This document shows positions 45,199 through 55,294 of a DNA stretch of 64,000 nt, in pieces. Location: NCBI RefSeq assembly GCF_904846235.1, contig NZ_CAJGZN010000001.1, positions 227,754-291,753 on the forward strand, in the 5' to 3' direction. Positions within the stretch are counted from its first letter, which is position 1. The number at the start of each line of letters is the position of its first letter. Below the pieces are notes generated by a model. That model was given only the letters and a program-made list of their open reading frames with translations, had not been told where the DNA came from and did not search any database. The stretch is from Psychrobacter immobilis (GTDB lineage: Bacteria > Pseudomonadota > Gammaproteobacteria > Pseudomonadales > Moraxellaceae). The position numbers were made by a program, and so were the translations under genes.

Positions 45199-45226
45199 AA
45201 AATAGGACCTAAAAAGATCCTATTTT
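45199..45226 (-). terminator. Terminator of lysC
   Basis: AAAATAGGA / TCCTATTTT with a 10-base loop. On the minus strand it runs on into TTATTTTTT. It lies about 150 bases beyond the lysC stop. Confidence 0.75.
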
Positions 45227-45305
45227 ATTTAAGTACTGTTTTTATTTAGATACTATTAATTCAAACGCTATTAATTTAAATGCTGTTTATCTACATACTA
45301 TATAA
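45227..45305. repeat. Degenerate tandem repeat between csrA and lysC
   Basis: Five imperfect units of 15-17 bases follow one another, for example ATTTAAGTACTGTTTTT, ATTTAGATACTATTAAT, TCAAACGCTATTAAT and TTAAATGCTGTTTAT. They share a loose AAnTnCTnTTnAT core. They lie beyond the lysC stop. No function is evident. Confidence 0.6.
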
Positions 45306-45377
45306 AGTATAAAGTCATTAATAGCGGTTAATAGATAACCATTAAAGCTAATGCTATATTTTAACAGTTTTTATGTC

Positions 45378-46664
45378 TTATAGCCCAGCGATTTTGCTTT
45401 CACCGTCTTCACGATCTAGACCAAATGCCGTGTGTAATGACTTGACGGCTTTTTCTAGGTGTTGATCCTGAATCAGAACCGACACTTTGATTTCGCTGGT
45501 TGAAATCATTTGGATGTTGATGTTGTTTTCAGCCAGCGTTTGGAACATAAGGCTAGCAACACCAGCATGTGAGCGCATACCAACACCAACCAGTGACACT
45601 TTAACAACTTCACTGTTGCCTAATATTTCTTTGGCACCAATTTCATCTTTTACTTCTTCGTTAAGCACTTTTAGCGTCTTATCTAAATCAGTGCGGTTAA
45701 CTGTGAAAGTAAAGTCAGTGGTACCGTTATCCGAAAGGTTTTGTACAATCATATCGATTTCGATATTGGCACGACCAATTGGGCTTAAGATAGCAGAGGC
45801 GATACCAGGATGGTCAGGCACGCCGCGTACTAAGATTTTTGCTTCGTCTCTGTTGAACGCGATACCTGAGATGATTGCCTGTTCCATATTGTCTCCTTCG
45901 TCTATCGTAATTAGGGTACCAACGTTATCTTGAAATTCTTGGTCAAAGCTACCGTCTGTGTTTTCATCAAAGCTAGAAAGTACACGTAGCGGTACGCCAT
46001 ATTTTCCAGCGAATTCTACTGAGCGAATTTGTAGAATCTTAGAGCCAAGACTTGCCATTTCAAGCATTTCTTCAAACGTAATTTTTTCAAGTTTTTTGGC
46101 TTTTGAGGTCACACGAGGGTCAGTAGTATAGACACCATCGACATCGGTATAAATTTGACACTCGTCAGCGCCCAAGGCCGCGGCAATCGCCACACCTGTG
46201 GTATCAGAACCGCCGCGGCCTAATGTGGTCGCGTTGCCTTCTTCATCGATACCTTGGAAGCCTGCCACAATAACGATATTGCCAGCATCTAATTGCTCGC
46301 GTATGTTTTTGTCATCGATGCTTTCGATACGGGCTTTATTATGGGCGTTGTCGGTTTTAATTGCGACTTGGCGACCAGTCATTGAACGGGCACCAATACC
46401 AAGCTCTTTAATGGCCATAGCGAGGAGTGAGATAGAAACCTGCTCACCGGTTGAGACCATCTGGTCGTACTCACGTGGGTCAGGGTTGTTACTGATTTGG
46501 CGAGCTAGATCAATCAAACGGTTGGTTTCGCCGCTCATGGCTGAGACCACGACGACCACTTGATGACCATTGTCATGCCAGCGTTTGACTCGTTTGGCGA
46601 CGTTTTTGATGCGGTCGATACTGCCCATCGAGGTGCCGCCGTATTTCTGTACTATTAACGCCAT
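45378..46664 (-). CDS. lysC: Aspartate kinase
   Basis: It phosphorylates aspartate, opening the lysine, threonine, methionine and diaminopimelate pathway. The 428-residue product starts LIVQKYGGTSMGSIDRI, the aspartokinase signature, and has the GRGGSDTTGVAIAAALGADECQIYTDVDGVYTTDPR nucleotide and aspartate site (described, not quoted in full). Two C-terminal ACT domains follow, with GVPDHPGIASAIL and VSLVGVGMRSHAGVA. This is the monofunctional, feedback-regulated type common in Pseudomonas and Acinetobacter (about 410 residues), not the fused kinase-dehydrogenase. The ATG follows a GGTAG site. Confidence 0.95.
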   Translation of the reverse strand: MALIVQKYGGTSMGSIDRIKNVAKRVKRWHDNGHQVVVVVSAMSGETNRLIDLARQISNNPDPREYDQMVSTGEQVSISLLAMAIKELGIGARSMTGRQVAIKTDNAHNKARIESIDDKNIREQLDAGNIVIVAGFQGIDEEGNATTLGRGGSDTTGVAIAAALGADECQIYTDVDGVYTTDPRVTSKAKKLEKITFEEMLEMASLGSKILQIRSVEFAGKYGVPLRVLSSFDENTDGSFDQEFQDNVGTLITIDEGDNMEQAIISGIAFNRDEAKILVRGVPDHPGIASAILSPIGRANIEIDMIVQNLSDNGTTDFTFTVNRTDLDKTLKVLNEEVKDEIGAKEILGNSEVVKVSLVGVGMRSHAGVASLMFQTLAENNINIQMISTSEIKVSVLIQDQHLEKAVKSLHTAFGLDREDGESKIAGL

Positions 46665-47021
46665 AAAAATCTACCTATTTATTCAATAATGACTTTTTAT
46701 TGTCATTGATGAGAGTCAATGTGATGCTCGTCAATGCTTGTATAGATAAAGCCAGATGATAAGAGTTATGCCTTTAGGTCTTTCATTCTTCTAATGGTAT
46801 CTATCAACCTTATAGAATGAACAATATGCCCAAACGTTGACCTTTATACCATATCTGCCGCATAACTTTAAGCCTCAGGAGCGCTTAGATGTATGGCGAT
46901 TGGTTATAGTAGTTATAACCAATCACGTATTCTATGCGTAGTGGAGTAAAGCTATGCGATAAATATAAGGTACATTGTGACGCGCTATACCAGTATATTC
47001 GCGAGTTTAATATTCGCTAGC
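46665..47021. other. alaS-lysC intergenic region with an 11-base inverted repeat
   Basis: No gene is visible in 357 bases. GATTGGTTATA (46898-46908) and TATAACCAATC (46914-46924) form a perfect inverted repeat with a 5-base loop about 100 bases past the alaS stop. No T run follows on either strand, so it is not a standard terminator. Confidence 0.5.
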
Positions 47022-49694
47022 TTAGCTAAGCTGGGTTTCAATCCAAGCAGGTAGAGCGCTGATAACCGCTGTACTGTTGCCAGACTTCGGTGCACCGCCT
47101 TGTGCGTAGTCAGGCTTACCGCCACCTTTACCACCAAGCTCACCTGCCAAGTGACGAATAATATCACCAGCTTTCACTTTGGCAGTGACAGGTTTTGCGA
47201 CGCTCGCTGCGAGTGCTAACTGGTCATCTTTATCACCAATCAATACAATTACGCTATCAGGCAGTTTTGATTTGATATCGTCCATCAGTGTACGGATGGA
47301 TTTACCATCGATACCGCTTAAAGTACTGATAAGAACTGGGGTACCTGCGATCGTTTGTACATCATCAAGCAAATTGGCTGCTTGAGCACTGGCTATTTTT
47401 TGCTGCAAGCGCTCTAGTTGTTTTTCTAGGTCGCGTTGCTTATCAGCCATCGTACGGACACGCTGCGCTACTTCAGGACGTTTCACTTTCAGCTGACTTG
47501 CCAATTCGCTCAGTTGTTGCTCGCTTTGCTGAATGTTTTTGACTGCATTCATGCCAGTGACGGCTTCAACTCGGCGGATACCAGCCGCAATACCAGACTC
47601 ACTGGTGATTTTTAGCACACCGATATCGCCCGTACGCTGTACATGCAAGCCACCACATAGCTCGATAGAGAAAGGCTTGCGCTGACCATCAACGATACGA
47701 TCTGTACCCATGGTTAGTACTCGAACGTCACTGCCGTACTTTTCGCCAAACAGTGCCATAGCGCCTTGGTTCATCGCTTCGTCAATCGACATGTGCTCGA
47801 TACGGGCAGGGGTGTTGGCTTGAATTTGCTCATTAACGAGACGTTCGACACGCATGATTTCAGCGGCGCTGACAGGTTTGTCATAAGCAAAGTCAAAACG
47901 TAGTACTTCGCTTGAGACCAATGAGCCCTTTTGCGTGACCGCATCGCCTAGCACTTCTCTTAGCGCTGCGTGCAATAGGTGAGTGGCTGAGTGATTTTTG
48001 GCACTGGCTGCACGAATGCTAGACAGTACTTGCGCTTCAGCGGTTTGCTTAGTGCTGATATCACCCATGGTCACGACACCATAATGGATAATCGCCTGAC
48101 CAGATTTTTTGGTATCTTGCACTTCAAAGACGCCCGATGCAGTACGAATTTCACCAAGTTCACCAACTTGACCACCCCCTTCAGCATAAAATGGGGTGCG
48201 ATCCAAGACTACAACGCCTTCCATGCCTTCTGTTAAGCTGTCTGCCGGGTTACCGTCTTGATAAAGCGCGTCAATAGTCACGCCGTCTTCTTCGAGCTGC
48301 TCATAACCGATAAAGGTCGTTGGCGTCTCTACTTGAATGACGCTGCTGTAATCGACGTCAAACTTGCCAGCATCACGCGCACGCTCACGTTGTGCCTGCA
48401 TATGCTCATCAAATTCGGCTTCATCAATAGCAATACCACGCTCACGAGTGATATCGGCGGTCAAATCAAGTGGGAAACCATAGGTATCATAGAGCTTAAA
48501 TGCGGCTTCACCAGATAGCGTATCGCCATCTTGTAAGCCTTCAAGTTCGCTGGCAAGTAAACGTAAGCCTTGAGCCAGTGTTTTAGCAAACTGTGCTTCT
48601 TCTTTTTGAATGGCGTTTTCGATGACACTCTGCTTGTCTTGTAGCTCAGGATAAGCACTGCCCATTTCAGCTACAAGCGGCGCAACCATCTTATAGAAAA
48701 ACTCACTATCAGCGCCAAGCTTGTTGCCATGACGTACCGCGCGACGAATGACACGGCGCAATACATAGCCGCGACCTTCATTACTTGGCGTAACACCATC
48801 AGCAATCAAAAATGCTACAGCACGAATATGGTCGGCGATGACTTTCAATGATGATTGTTGCTCATTATTGATCTCTAAGATGTCAGCTGCTGCATCCATC
48901 AAATGAACAAATAAGTCGATTTCATAGTTGCCATGAACGCCTTGCATGATGGCACTAATACGCTCAAGCCCCATGCCTGTATCGACGCTAGGTGCAGGCA
49001 GTGGTAATAGTGTGCCGTCTTTTTGACGATTGAACTGCATGAATACGCAGTTCCAAATCTCAATATAGCGATCGCCGTCTTCTTCTGGGGTACCTGGCAA
49101 GCCGCCTTCGATATCGGCGCCGTGGTCATAAAAGACCTCGGTACAAGGGCCACAAGGACCAGTGTCACCCATTGTCCAAAAGTTATCAGAAGCGTAAGGA
49201 GCACCTTTGTTATCACCAATACGAATGATGCGCTCACTCGGAATGCCGATGTTTTTATTCCAAATCTCAAAGGCTTCGTCATCAGTTTCATAGATAGTGA
49301 CATAAAGACGATTTTTATCAATCGCTAACCACTTCTCCGAGGTCAAAAACTCCCAAATGTACTCGATACCTGCTTGCTTGAAATAATCACCAAACGAGAA
49401 ATTACCAAGCATTTCAAAGAAAGTATGATGACGTGCGGTATAGCCGACATTATCCAAATCATTATGTTTGCCGCCAGCACGTACGCACTTTTGCGAGGTT
49501 ACCGCACGTGTATAGTCACGTGGTTCCATACCCAAAAAGGTTTCTTTAAATTGATTCATACCGGCATTGGTAAATAGCAATGTCGGATCATTGTGTGGAA
49601 TCAAGCTAGACGATGAAACTTGGGTGTGCTGCTTGCTTATGAAAAAATCGATAAAGGCTTGGCGAATATCGGCTGAGCGAAATGGCTGGCTCAC
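47022..49694 (-). CDS. alaS: Alanine-tRNA ligase
   Basis: AlaRS charges tRNA-Ala. The 890-residue product has the class II catalytic core at the N-terminus ([42 protein letters not shown]), then the tRNA recognition helices. The editing domain zinc motifs [11 protein letters not shown] (near residue 566) and ELCGGLH (near 679) follow, and a C-terminal oligomerisation domain with the Gly-rich [15 protein letters not shown]. The length fits the family (876 in E. coli). The start codon is GTG with an AGGAG site 5-6 bases upstream. In many gammaproteobacteria csrA follows alaS or lysC, and the alaS-lysC-csrA order is preserved here. Confidence 0.97.
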   Translation of the reverse strand: MSQPFRSADIRQAFIDFFISKQHTQVSSSSLIPHNDPTLLFTNAGMNQFKETFLGMEPRDYTRAVTSQKCVRAGGKHNDLDNVGYTARHHTFFEMLGNFSFGDYFKQAGIEYIWEFLTSEKWLAIDKNRLYVTIYETDDEAFEIWNKNIGIPSERIIRIGDNKGAPYASDNFWTMGDTGPCGPCTEVFYDHGADIEGGLPGTPEEDGDRYIEIWNCVFMQFNRQKDGTLLPLPAPSVDTGMGLERISAIMQGVHGNYEIDLFVHLMDAAADILEINNEQQSSLKVIADHIRAVAFLIADGVTPSNEGRGYVLRRVIRRAVRHGNKLGADSEFFYKMVAPLVAEMGSAYPELQDKQSVIENAIQKEEAQFAKTLAQGLRLLASELEGLQDGDTLSGEAAFKLYDTYGFPLDLTADITRERGIAIDEAEFDEHMQAQRERARDAGKFDVDYSSVIQVETPTTFIGYEQLEEDGVTIDALYQDGNPADSLTEGMEGVVVLDRTPFYAEGGGQVGELGEIRTASGVFEVQDTKKSGQAIIHYGVVTMGDISTKQTAEAQVLSSIRAASAKNHSATHLLHAALREVLGDAVTQKGSLVSSEVLRFDFAYDKPVSAAEIMRVERLVNEQIQANTPARIEHMSIDEAMNQGAMALFGEKYGSDVRVLTMGTDRIVDGQRKPFSIELCGGLHVQRTGDIGVLKITSESGIAAGIRRVEAVTGMNAVKNIQQSEQQLSELASQLKVKRPEVAQRVRTMADKQRDLEKQLERLQQKIASAQAANLLDDVQTIAGTPVLISTLSGIDGKSIRTLMDDIKSKLPDSVIVLIGDKDDQLALAASVAKPVTAKVKAGDIIRHLAGELGGKGGGKPDYAQGGAPKSGNSTAVISALPAWIETQLS

Positions 49695-49848
49695 AGCGGC
49701 TCCTTACTGACGGATAGAATTGAGTAAATGACATAAAATAATTTTGCAAGCGATTTTAGCACAAACGCCCAAGCTCTTGGTACAAGAGTTATAACTACTA
49801 GGTTATTATACGTGTGCTAGTCACTGTCTAATTTGTAGAGTATGCAGA

Positions 49849-51600
49849 CTAATTGGTCAAAATTGCTGCATCCGTTTCATCTAATTTGTCTTGCGTCGTT
49901 GGATTAGACTCGATTACTTGCACAGGCAGGTAGCGTAGTTGAAGCTTGATTGGCAAGTACTCTGGGAAATTCTCTGCCATATCATTAGTAATGAGTGTCT
50001 CAATCTGGCGTACGTCGTATGAGCTCGGCAAAGTCTCTCCACGCACGATCGCCCGCACCACTTGGTTTTCTTCTGAGGTATCAAACTGCGTATTGGTCAA
50101 TACATTGCCTTGATCGATAAAATAGTTGTTGATGGCTTCTTTGACACTACTCTCAAATACTTGCTGCTTGGCATTGGTCTGTAGATTGATGGTCAAATAG
50201 GCACCTAAGCCACCAAGTAGCAACAATGTCACCGCGTTACGCTGCAAAAAAGTCAAATAGGTATTGGATTTATAATCGTCATCGACTAAACGACGGAAGC
50301 CTAACACCCACAATACAAGCGCATTGGTAAACTGGATAGCAAGAATGTTGGTCGCTGCCAATAACAGCGCACCAAGCCCAAGCTGCATCTCGCCATTAGC
50401 GAGCAAGATACCGCTAGCAGCTAGTGGTGGTACTAAGGCTGTGGCAACTGCAACGCCGACAACAGCAACCGAGAGATGCGGAGATACCATCGCATACGCA
50501 CCAGCCGTACCGCCAGCTAAGGCAATCATTAAATCCATGGAAGTAGGCTGGGTACGTGATAGGATTTCTGCCGTTAGCGGTTGGTCTTTATGTAGCCAAC
50601 CAACGATAAAGCCGACCAATACCACCAGTGAGACACCGATAATGACGGTAAAAAGCGACTTACGTAGCAATGGCATACGGTGATCGATAATTGCTAGCGC
50701 TATACCCGTGATAGGGCCTAGCATCATCGCAACCAACATCGCTCCGATGACCACGGCTGCTGAATTAGTCACTAGGCCATAACTGGCAATGATGGCAGAT
50801 AAGATGTTCATGATGAAGTACATCTTGCTAGGTAGCGCGTTCGCCTCAATCCTAACCCGTACTTCTGGGTAATCTACCTTTTGATTGCTGAATTGCTCGG
50901 CGACAAACTGCTTATAAGACTCAAGTTTGGCTTCTTTTTCCTCTTGAACCTCATCTTCATCACTTTTACCTTGAGACTTTTGAGCGTCGCTATCTTCTAC
51001 AGCGGTGTCTTTATTTTGGCTTTTATCTTCTGAGTCATTATTTTGATGGTCATCATCGCGACTAGATGCATTTTTTGTTTTTTGTTGATTGGCTGTTTTG
51101 TTATCTGATGACTGTGCTGCGATATTTGTGTCATCAGCAGGGTCATCAGCATAGTCGTCTTCTGCTTCTACCGTTACTTCAGCATCACTATCATCTTGAG
51201 CACTTTTTTCTATTGTTTCCGCCGTATCTGACTGGAAGAAATCGGACTTTTCTTTCGCTTCTATAGTTTCTGACTCTGCAATCTCAGACGCTTCAGTATT
51301 TGACTGTGGCTCAGGTTCTGTCGACTCCAATGTTGCTACGACCACATCGTCACTGATGGTTTCCATGGTTATCTCAGCGTCAGGCGGCTGCGCACATTCA
51401 GTGTCTACTTCGGAGTCTATTTCGTCATCTGTATCAGTCGATTGCTTGTGTTGATTGTCTTCGCTTTCATCATTGTCTACAGCGGCATCATCAACTACTG
51501 GATCGATTGTCGCGTCTTGATTGTGAGAAGCGTCAGTAGTGGCTGGTGAATCGTTTTGATCCACTGAGTTAGGCGCAGTGTTTTTTTCAGATGAGGACAT
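49849..51600 (-). CDS. DUF389 membrane protein with long acidic N-terminus
   Basis: A 583-residue protein whose residues about 225-500 are a DUF389 module with several membrane helices. Family marks include SAAVVIGAMLVAMMLGPITGIALAI, AGGTAGAYAMVSP and VGVAVATALVPPLAASGILLANG (given in shortened runs). The first 220 residues are extremely rich in Asp, Glu, Ser, Gln and Asn and should be disordered in the cytoplasm. The C-terminal 110 residues are soluble. The function of DUF389 proteins is unknown to me. The gene is single, with alaS 150 bases downstream on the same strand. Confidence 0.8.
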   Translation of the reverse strand: MSSSEKNTAPNSVDQNDSPATTDASHNQDATIDPVVDDAAVDNDESEDNQHKQSTDTDDEIDSEVDTECAQPPDAEITMETISDDVVVATLESTEPEPQSNTEASEIAESETIEAKEKSDFFQSDTAETIEKSAQDDSDAEVTVEAEDDYADDPADDTNIAAQSSDNKTANQQKTKNASSRDDDHQNNDSEDKSQNKDTAVEDSDAQKSQGKSDEDEVQEEKEAKLESYKQFVAEQFSNQKVDYPEVRVRIEANALPSKMYFIMNILSAIIASYGLVTNSAAVVIGAMLVAMMLGPITGIALAIIDHRMPLLRKSLFTVIIGVSLVVLVGFIVGWLHKDQPLTAEILSRTQPTSMDLMIALAGGTAGAYAMVSPHLSVAVVGVAVATALVPPLAASGILLANGEMQLGLGALLLAATNILAIQFTNALVLWVLGFRRLVDDDYKSNTYLTFLQRNAVTLLLLGGLGAYLTINLQTNAKQQVFESSVKEAINNYFIDQGNVLTNTQFDTSEENQVVRAIVRGETLPSSYDVRQIETLITNDMAENFPEYLPIKLQLRYLPVQVIESNPTTQDKLDETDAAILTN

Positions 51601-51875
51601 AGCAGATAGCGTTCTTAGTAGATAAAGAAAGTCATTATTGTAATGATAAATAGATAAAGATATAGGAGATTCTTGAAAATATAAAAAAGAGTTGAGAGAA
51701 GGTGGGGGTAAGAACTGATGTTTCTTATGATTAAGTCTAAAACCTTAATAATAGCATGGTTTTTATTCAAAAGTCATTCAATATAGATGCTACAAGGGTT
51801 CACGGTAAATACTTACTTTTTTTGTGGAATTAAGGTTAAATATATTATATCCACAATAAAGATAAGGAATAACTT

Positions 51876-52088
51876 ATGAACTGGCCATTATTTTCTGTCA
51901 TCTACTCAATGACAGCCACCGTGACTATCGGGCTTTTTATGATCGGAGCTCTCGTTACAGGGTTCGATGAGATATTTCATATTCAAATAGCGGTGGGATT
52001 GGGTTTTTTGACTTCAATACCTGCAGGGTTATTCTTTACCAAAAAAATTGGCAGTATTACTGGCAATGAGGAAGGCTATAAGACATAA
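51876..52088 (+). CDS. Small two-helix membrane protein
   Basis: A 70-residue product with two hydrophobic segments (about 5-28 and 37-55) and a short charged C-terminus (KKIGSITGNEEGYKT). It has an AAGGAATAA site at good distance from the ATG and a perfect terminator behind it, so it is very likely expressed. It resembles small hydrophobic proteins that databases sometimes mislabel as CTP synthetase. I would not transfer that name. Function is unknown. Confidence 0.7.
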   Translation: MNWPLFSVIYSMTATVTIGLFMIGALVTGFDEIFHIQIAVGLGFLTSIPAGLFFTKKIGSITGNEEGYKT

Positions 52089-52155
52089 AGGCGAACAGTA
52101 AGACACAAAGACAAGCAGTGTTATCGATGTGAAGTGGAACCGCCCATCAACAAAC

Positions 52156-52188
52156 AAAAAAAGACCTCAATATTGAGGTCTTTTTTAT
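52156..52188. terminator. Bidirectional terminator between the small membrane protein and L,D-transpeptidase genes
   Basis: AAAAAAGACCTCAA and TTGAGGTCTTTTTT form a perfect stem with almost no loop and T runs on both strands. Confidence 0.93.
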
Positions 52189-52240
52189 CATTAGAATTAT
52201 TTGCTAACTAGCATCGAAGCTAGATTTAATAAAGTTCTAT

Positions 52241-53644
52241 TTATTGAAGTTCGACAACCGCGCCATTTTCGATGTTGGCATAAACTTCTAACACATCCCA
52301 GTTGGTCAAACGAACACAACCTGCTGAGCCTTGACGACTGATACCTTCAGGTACTGGTGAGCCATGTAAACCGTAAGAAGGCTTAGATAATCCCATCCAA
52401 ACGACACCGACTGGGTTGTTTGGTCCTGGTGCTATCATATGAACTTTCTTTTGAGCGCCTTCACCAACGGTTGATTTATACCAAGGCATTTTCACTTTAT
52501 TGATAATTTTGAACGTGCCTTTTGGAGACGGTGTGGCATCGCTACCGACGGTCGTCGGATAAGTAGCAACCAATTTGTCACCATTATAGGCATACAATGT
52601 TTTGTCGGCTTTGTTGGCAACCACGCGATTGATACGTTGGTTCAGCTTGTCACGAGTATTTAGTACCGTGATAGTCTCGCCAACAGCGTACTTTTTATTT
52701 TTGTTGAGTTTATCTAAGTAACGTACATCCATATGGAAACGTTCACCTAGCATCTCTTTGATATCTTGATAATAAAGACCTTTCATTTTTGACTTCGCTT
52801 CTGAACCAGAAGGCGTGGTCGCAAAATTGGTATTGATATCGTCTGCGGTCAACGTATAAGTGACCAGTACGGGTTTGTTTGCAGGGATATTTTTAACCAA
52901 GGCATCCCAAGTTTTTTGATCCATTTTACCAGTCGCTGGCAAGCCTTTCATCGTTTGGAAGTTAACAAGGGCTTTTTTGCTGTTCATGCCCCAACCGCCA
53001 TCGATAGGACCAGGAGAAGCATGGTTCCAATCGAGCAGCGCCTGCATTTTAATGGTCATCGCTGAGTTGACTTTCATATTAGGTGACCAAACAGCACCGT
53101 TCACTTGCTTGGCATAGTTCGACAAGTTCAGCGTTGTATGTTTCTTACCATCTTTGTCTTCGATGTTTTTGATGGTCGGATCATCGCTAAAGTCTTGACG
53201 CTTCTCACTCTCTGGTAACTCAAAAGCGAGTGGATCAGACGAGTCGATAGATGATAGGTCGCTAGGCGCCGCGACGGCTTGACCTTCACTAATGTCATCA
53301 TTGCGGTCAGCTTGCTCATCTTTACGCGTCAGTTCTGCTGCACTCATATTGTCAGCAGCTGGGGCTGGCACGTTTTGGTTGGCTTCTTGCTTATTATTGA
53401 TAAGCTGGTTCATGCTGTCGACTGGTTTCGCTTTCTCTGTATTTAACTGTACAGTAGCAGCGCCATCTGAGCGACTACGGTTCTCTTGCACATTAAGGCT
53501 AACCTTTTTGGCAAGACCTGGCATAGCGTTCGATGTGCGCACTGGCAATGTACGAGTATTATCGGCAGGTGCAGCAAGTGCGGCTACACTGGCGCTTACA
53601 GCTGCGATAGATATGGCAGTAATAATTGGCTTTATTTTCATCAT
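52241..53644 (-). CDS. L,D-transpeptidase (YkuD domain) with peptidoglycan-binding domain
   Basis: It probably makes 3-3 peptidoglycan cross-links or attaches proteins to the cell wall in the periplasm. A signal peptide (MMKIKPIITAISIAAVSASV, cleavage near ALAAPA) is followed by about 140 residues of Asn/Asp/Gln-rich sequence. A PG_binding_1-like domain comes next (MQALLDWNHASPGPIDGGWG, TMKGLPATGKMDQKTWDAL), then the YkuD catalytic domain with HGSPVPEG and SAGCVRL (catalytic Cys near residue 442). The mix resembles the ErfK/YbiS-type enzymes. Which reaction it prefers cannot be told. Confidence 0.9.
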   Translation of the reverse strand: MMKIKPIITAISIAAVSASVAALAAPADNTRTLPVRTSNAMPGLAKKVSLNVQENRSRSDGAATVQLNTEKAKPVDSMNQLINNKQEANQNVPAPAADNMSAAELTRKDEQADRNDDISEGQAVAAPSDLSSIDSSDPLAFELPESEKRQDFSDDPTIKNIEDKDGKKHTTLNLSNYAKQVNGAVWSPNMKVNSAMTIKMQALLDWNHASPGPIDGGWGMNSKKALVNFQTMKGLPATGKMDQKTWDALVKNIPANKPVLVTYTLTADDINTNFATTPSGSEAKSKMKGLYYQDIKEMLGERFHMDVRYLDKLNKNKKYAVGETITVLNTRDKLNQRINRVVANKADKTLYAYNGDKLVATYPTTVGSDATPSPKGTFKIINKVKMPWYKSTVGEGAQKKVHMIAPGPNNPVGVVWMGLSKPSYGLHGSPVPEGISRQGSAGCVRLTNWDVLEVYANIENGAVVELQ

Positions 53645-53873
53645 ATTGAGTCACTTGTGGTTGCTACTAATGCGGCTATTATGCGCATAATTCGGTTGCT
53701 TCGCAAACTTTTGGTATATCTTTTTGCATTTAGAGCTGGCTAAACGTCAACTGCTGACGTATTCGCTACAGTTGGGTAATAATTTAGCTAAGGTGTGTAT
53801 GGCGCCATGCTAGATTCTTACGCAAACTCCTCATTATTTTCACTATTTTTTGTTTCAGTAAAAACGACAGTGA

Positions 53874-53903
53874 TTGGCGCTATTTGGTGTTTACGTCTAT
53901 AAT
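53874..53903 (+). promoter_or_regulatory. Likely prmB promoter
   Basis: TTGGCG (53874-53879) and TATAAT (53898-53903) are separated by 18 bases, about 80 bases before the prmB ATG. The rest of the 341-base divergent interval (53645-53985) shows no gene. Confidence 0.6.
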
Positions 53904-53985
53904 GTATGATTAATTTTTTCATTAATAGATCGATTTTTAGCAAAAAGCCATTTAACCCGCTAATAGTTAATCCATAAGGTGCGAT

Positions 53986-55149
53986 ATGTCAGAAGACCAA
54001 ACAATGAGTGCAGAAGAGTTTCAAAACCAATACTTCGATAATGAGTCAGAGGGCGAGATGGAGTATGATCTAGAAACTGGACTTCTTGGTGAGGACGGCG
54101 AACTTGCTAACTTGCATGCCGAGTTAGAAGAAGCGCGCGAGCAGCTTGTCAGCATTCGCGACTTTATTCGCTTTTCAGTCACTCAGTTGCGTAACTATGA
54201 TGTGGTTGTTGCGCAAGGCACGACCGATGAGTTTGCAGAAGCATCAGCCATTGTGTTGCATTCTTTGTCTCTAGATTGGTCTGCTAATGAGCAGATTTTA
54301 GACTGTCGTCTGACCACTTCTGAAAAGCAGTTGGTGCTAGGTCTGCTAGAAGAGCGTATTGCCGAACGTAAGCCGCTCAGCTATTTGATTAACTTATCAT
54401 ACTTCTGTGATTTGCCTTTTTATGTGGATGAGCGTGTACTTATCCCGCGCTCACCGATTGCGGAGTTGATTCGTCAGCAGTTCCATCCGTACTTTGAAGT
54501 GACTGAATTGGCCAAACCACTCGGTGTCCGTCCTAATGAGCAATCAGCGGCATTTTATGATCATGGTTTAGATATCAAGCAATTGTCGCAGCCTGAGCGG
54601 ATCTTAGATTTATGTACAGGCTCTGGTTGTATCGCGATTGCACTTGCCACACGCTTTGTTGATGCCTTGGTTGACGCGGTCGATATCGATAAAGGCGCGC
54701 TGGATGTGGCGATGGTCAATGTGGATCATCACGATCTGGGTCATCAAGTCAATGTGATTGAGTCTGATCTGTTTGCTAAGATACCAGCCGAAAACCAATA
54801 CGAGCTTATCGTTACCAATCCACCGTATGTCGATGCGGCAATTATGGCAGACTTACCACCTGAGTTCTTATATGAGCCTGAGCATGCGCTAGCTGCAGGT
54901 CAAGATGGTTTGGATTTGGTGCATCGTATCTTGTTAGAAGCACCAGATTATCTGAGTCCAGATGGTTTGCTCATCTGCGAAGTGGGTGACAGCGAATGGG
55001 CGTTAAACCAAGCTTATCCTGACATTCAGTTTGATTGGTTGAAGTTTGCACATGGTGGACATGGTGTGTTTGCCATTACCTACGATGAGCTAATCTCAAA
55101 TCGTCAATTGTTTGCCTCTTATGTTCAGCTATTAGATAGTCTTCAATAG
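53986..55149 (+). CDS. prmB: Ribosomal protein L3 N5-glutamine methyltransferase PrmB
   Basis: PrmB methylates a glutamine of ribosomal protein L3. The catalytic part has AdoMet motif I ILDLCTGSGCIAIALA, the active-site NPPY (near residue 278) in LIVTNPPYVDA, and ERKPLSYLINLSYFCDLPFYVDERVLIPR (read in parts), which separates PrmB from PrmC. The protein is longer (387) than E. coli PrmB (310), with an acidic N-terminal extension of about 55 residues and a short insert before motif I (GVRPNEQSAAFYDHG). The gene precedes aroC, as in other gammaproteobacteria. Confidence 0.94.
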   Translation: MSEDQTMSAEEFQNQYFDNESEGEMEYDLETGLLGEDGELANLHAELEEAREQLVSIRDFIRFSVTQLRNYDVVVAQGTTDEFAEASAIVLHSLSLDWSANEQILDCRLTTSEKQLVLGLLEERIAERKPLSYLINLSYFCDLPFYVDERVLIPRSPIAELIRQQFHPYFEVTELAKPLGVRPNEQSAAFYDHGLDIKQLSQPERILDLCTGSGCIAIALATRFVDALVDAVDIDKGALDVAMVNVDHHDLGHQVNVIESDLFAKIPAENQYELIVTNPPYVDAAIMADLPPEFLYEPEHALAAGQDGLDLVHRILLEAPDYLSPDGLLICEVGDSEWALNQAYPDIQFDWLKFAHGGHGVFAITYDELISNRQLFASYVQLLDSLQ

Positions 55150-55208
55150 ATAAATATTAGGTCGGATAGGCATCGGCTGCACGAGCCGAAACTATAAGAA
55201 ACAATTAT

Positions 55209-55251
55209 AATCACTCATTACAAGCAGTATAAGTAATAACCATGAGTGATT
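55209..55251 (+). promoter_or_regulatory. Inverted repeat in the prmB-aroC interval
   Basis: AATCACTCAT (55209-55218) and ATGAGTGATT (55242-55251) are perfect inverted copies, with ATTAC/GTAAT nested inside. The structure ends 43 bases before the aroC ATG and has no T run. Its role is unknown. Confidence 0.5.
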
Positions 55252-55294
55252 GGTCACATAGTCATCAGTAGCGTTTACTTGTTTAAGGACAGTT

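Noticed and set aside
45487..46563. Two plus-strand open frames of 148 and 121 codons opposite lysC
   Set aside because: Antisense shadows of a well-conserved aspartate kinase. Compositions are typical of complement reading.
48899..49328. Overlapping open frames on both strands inside alaS (up to 140 codons)
   Set aside because: alaS is intact and full length here. These are alternative-frame shadows.
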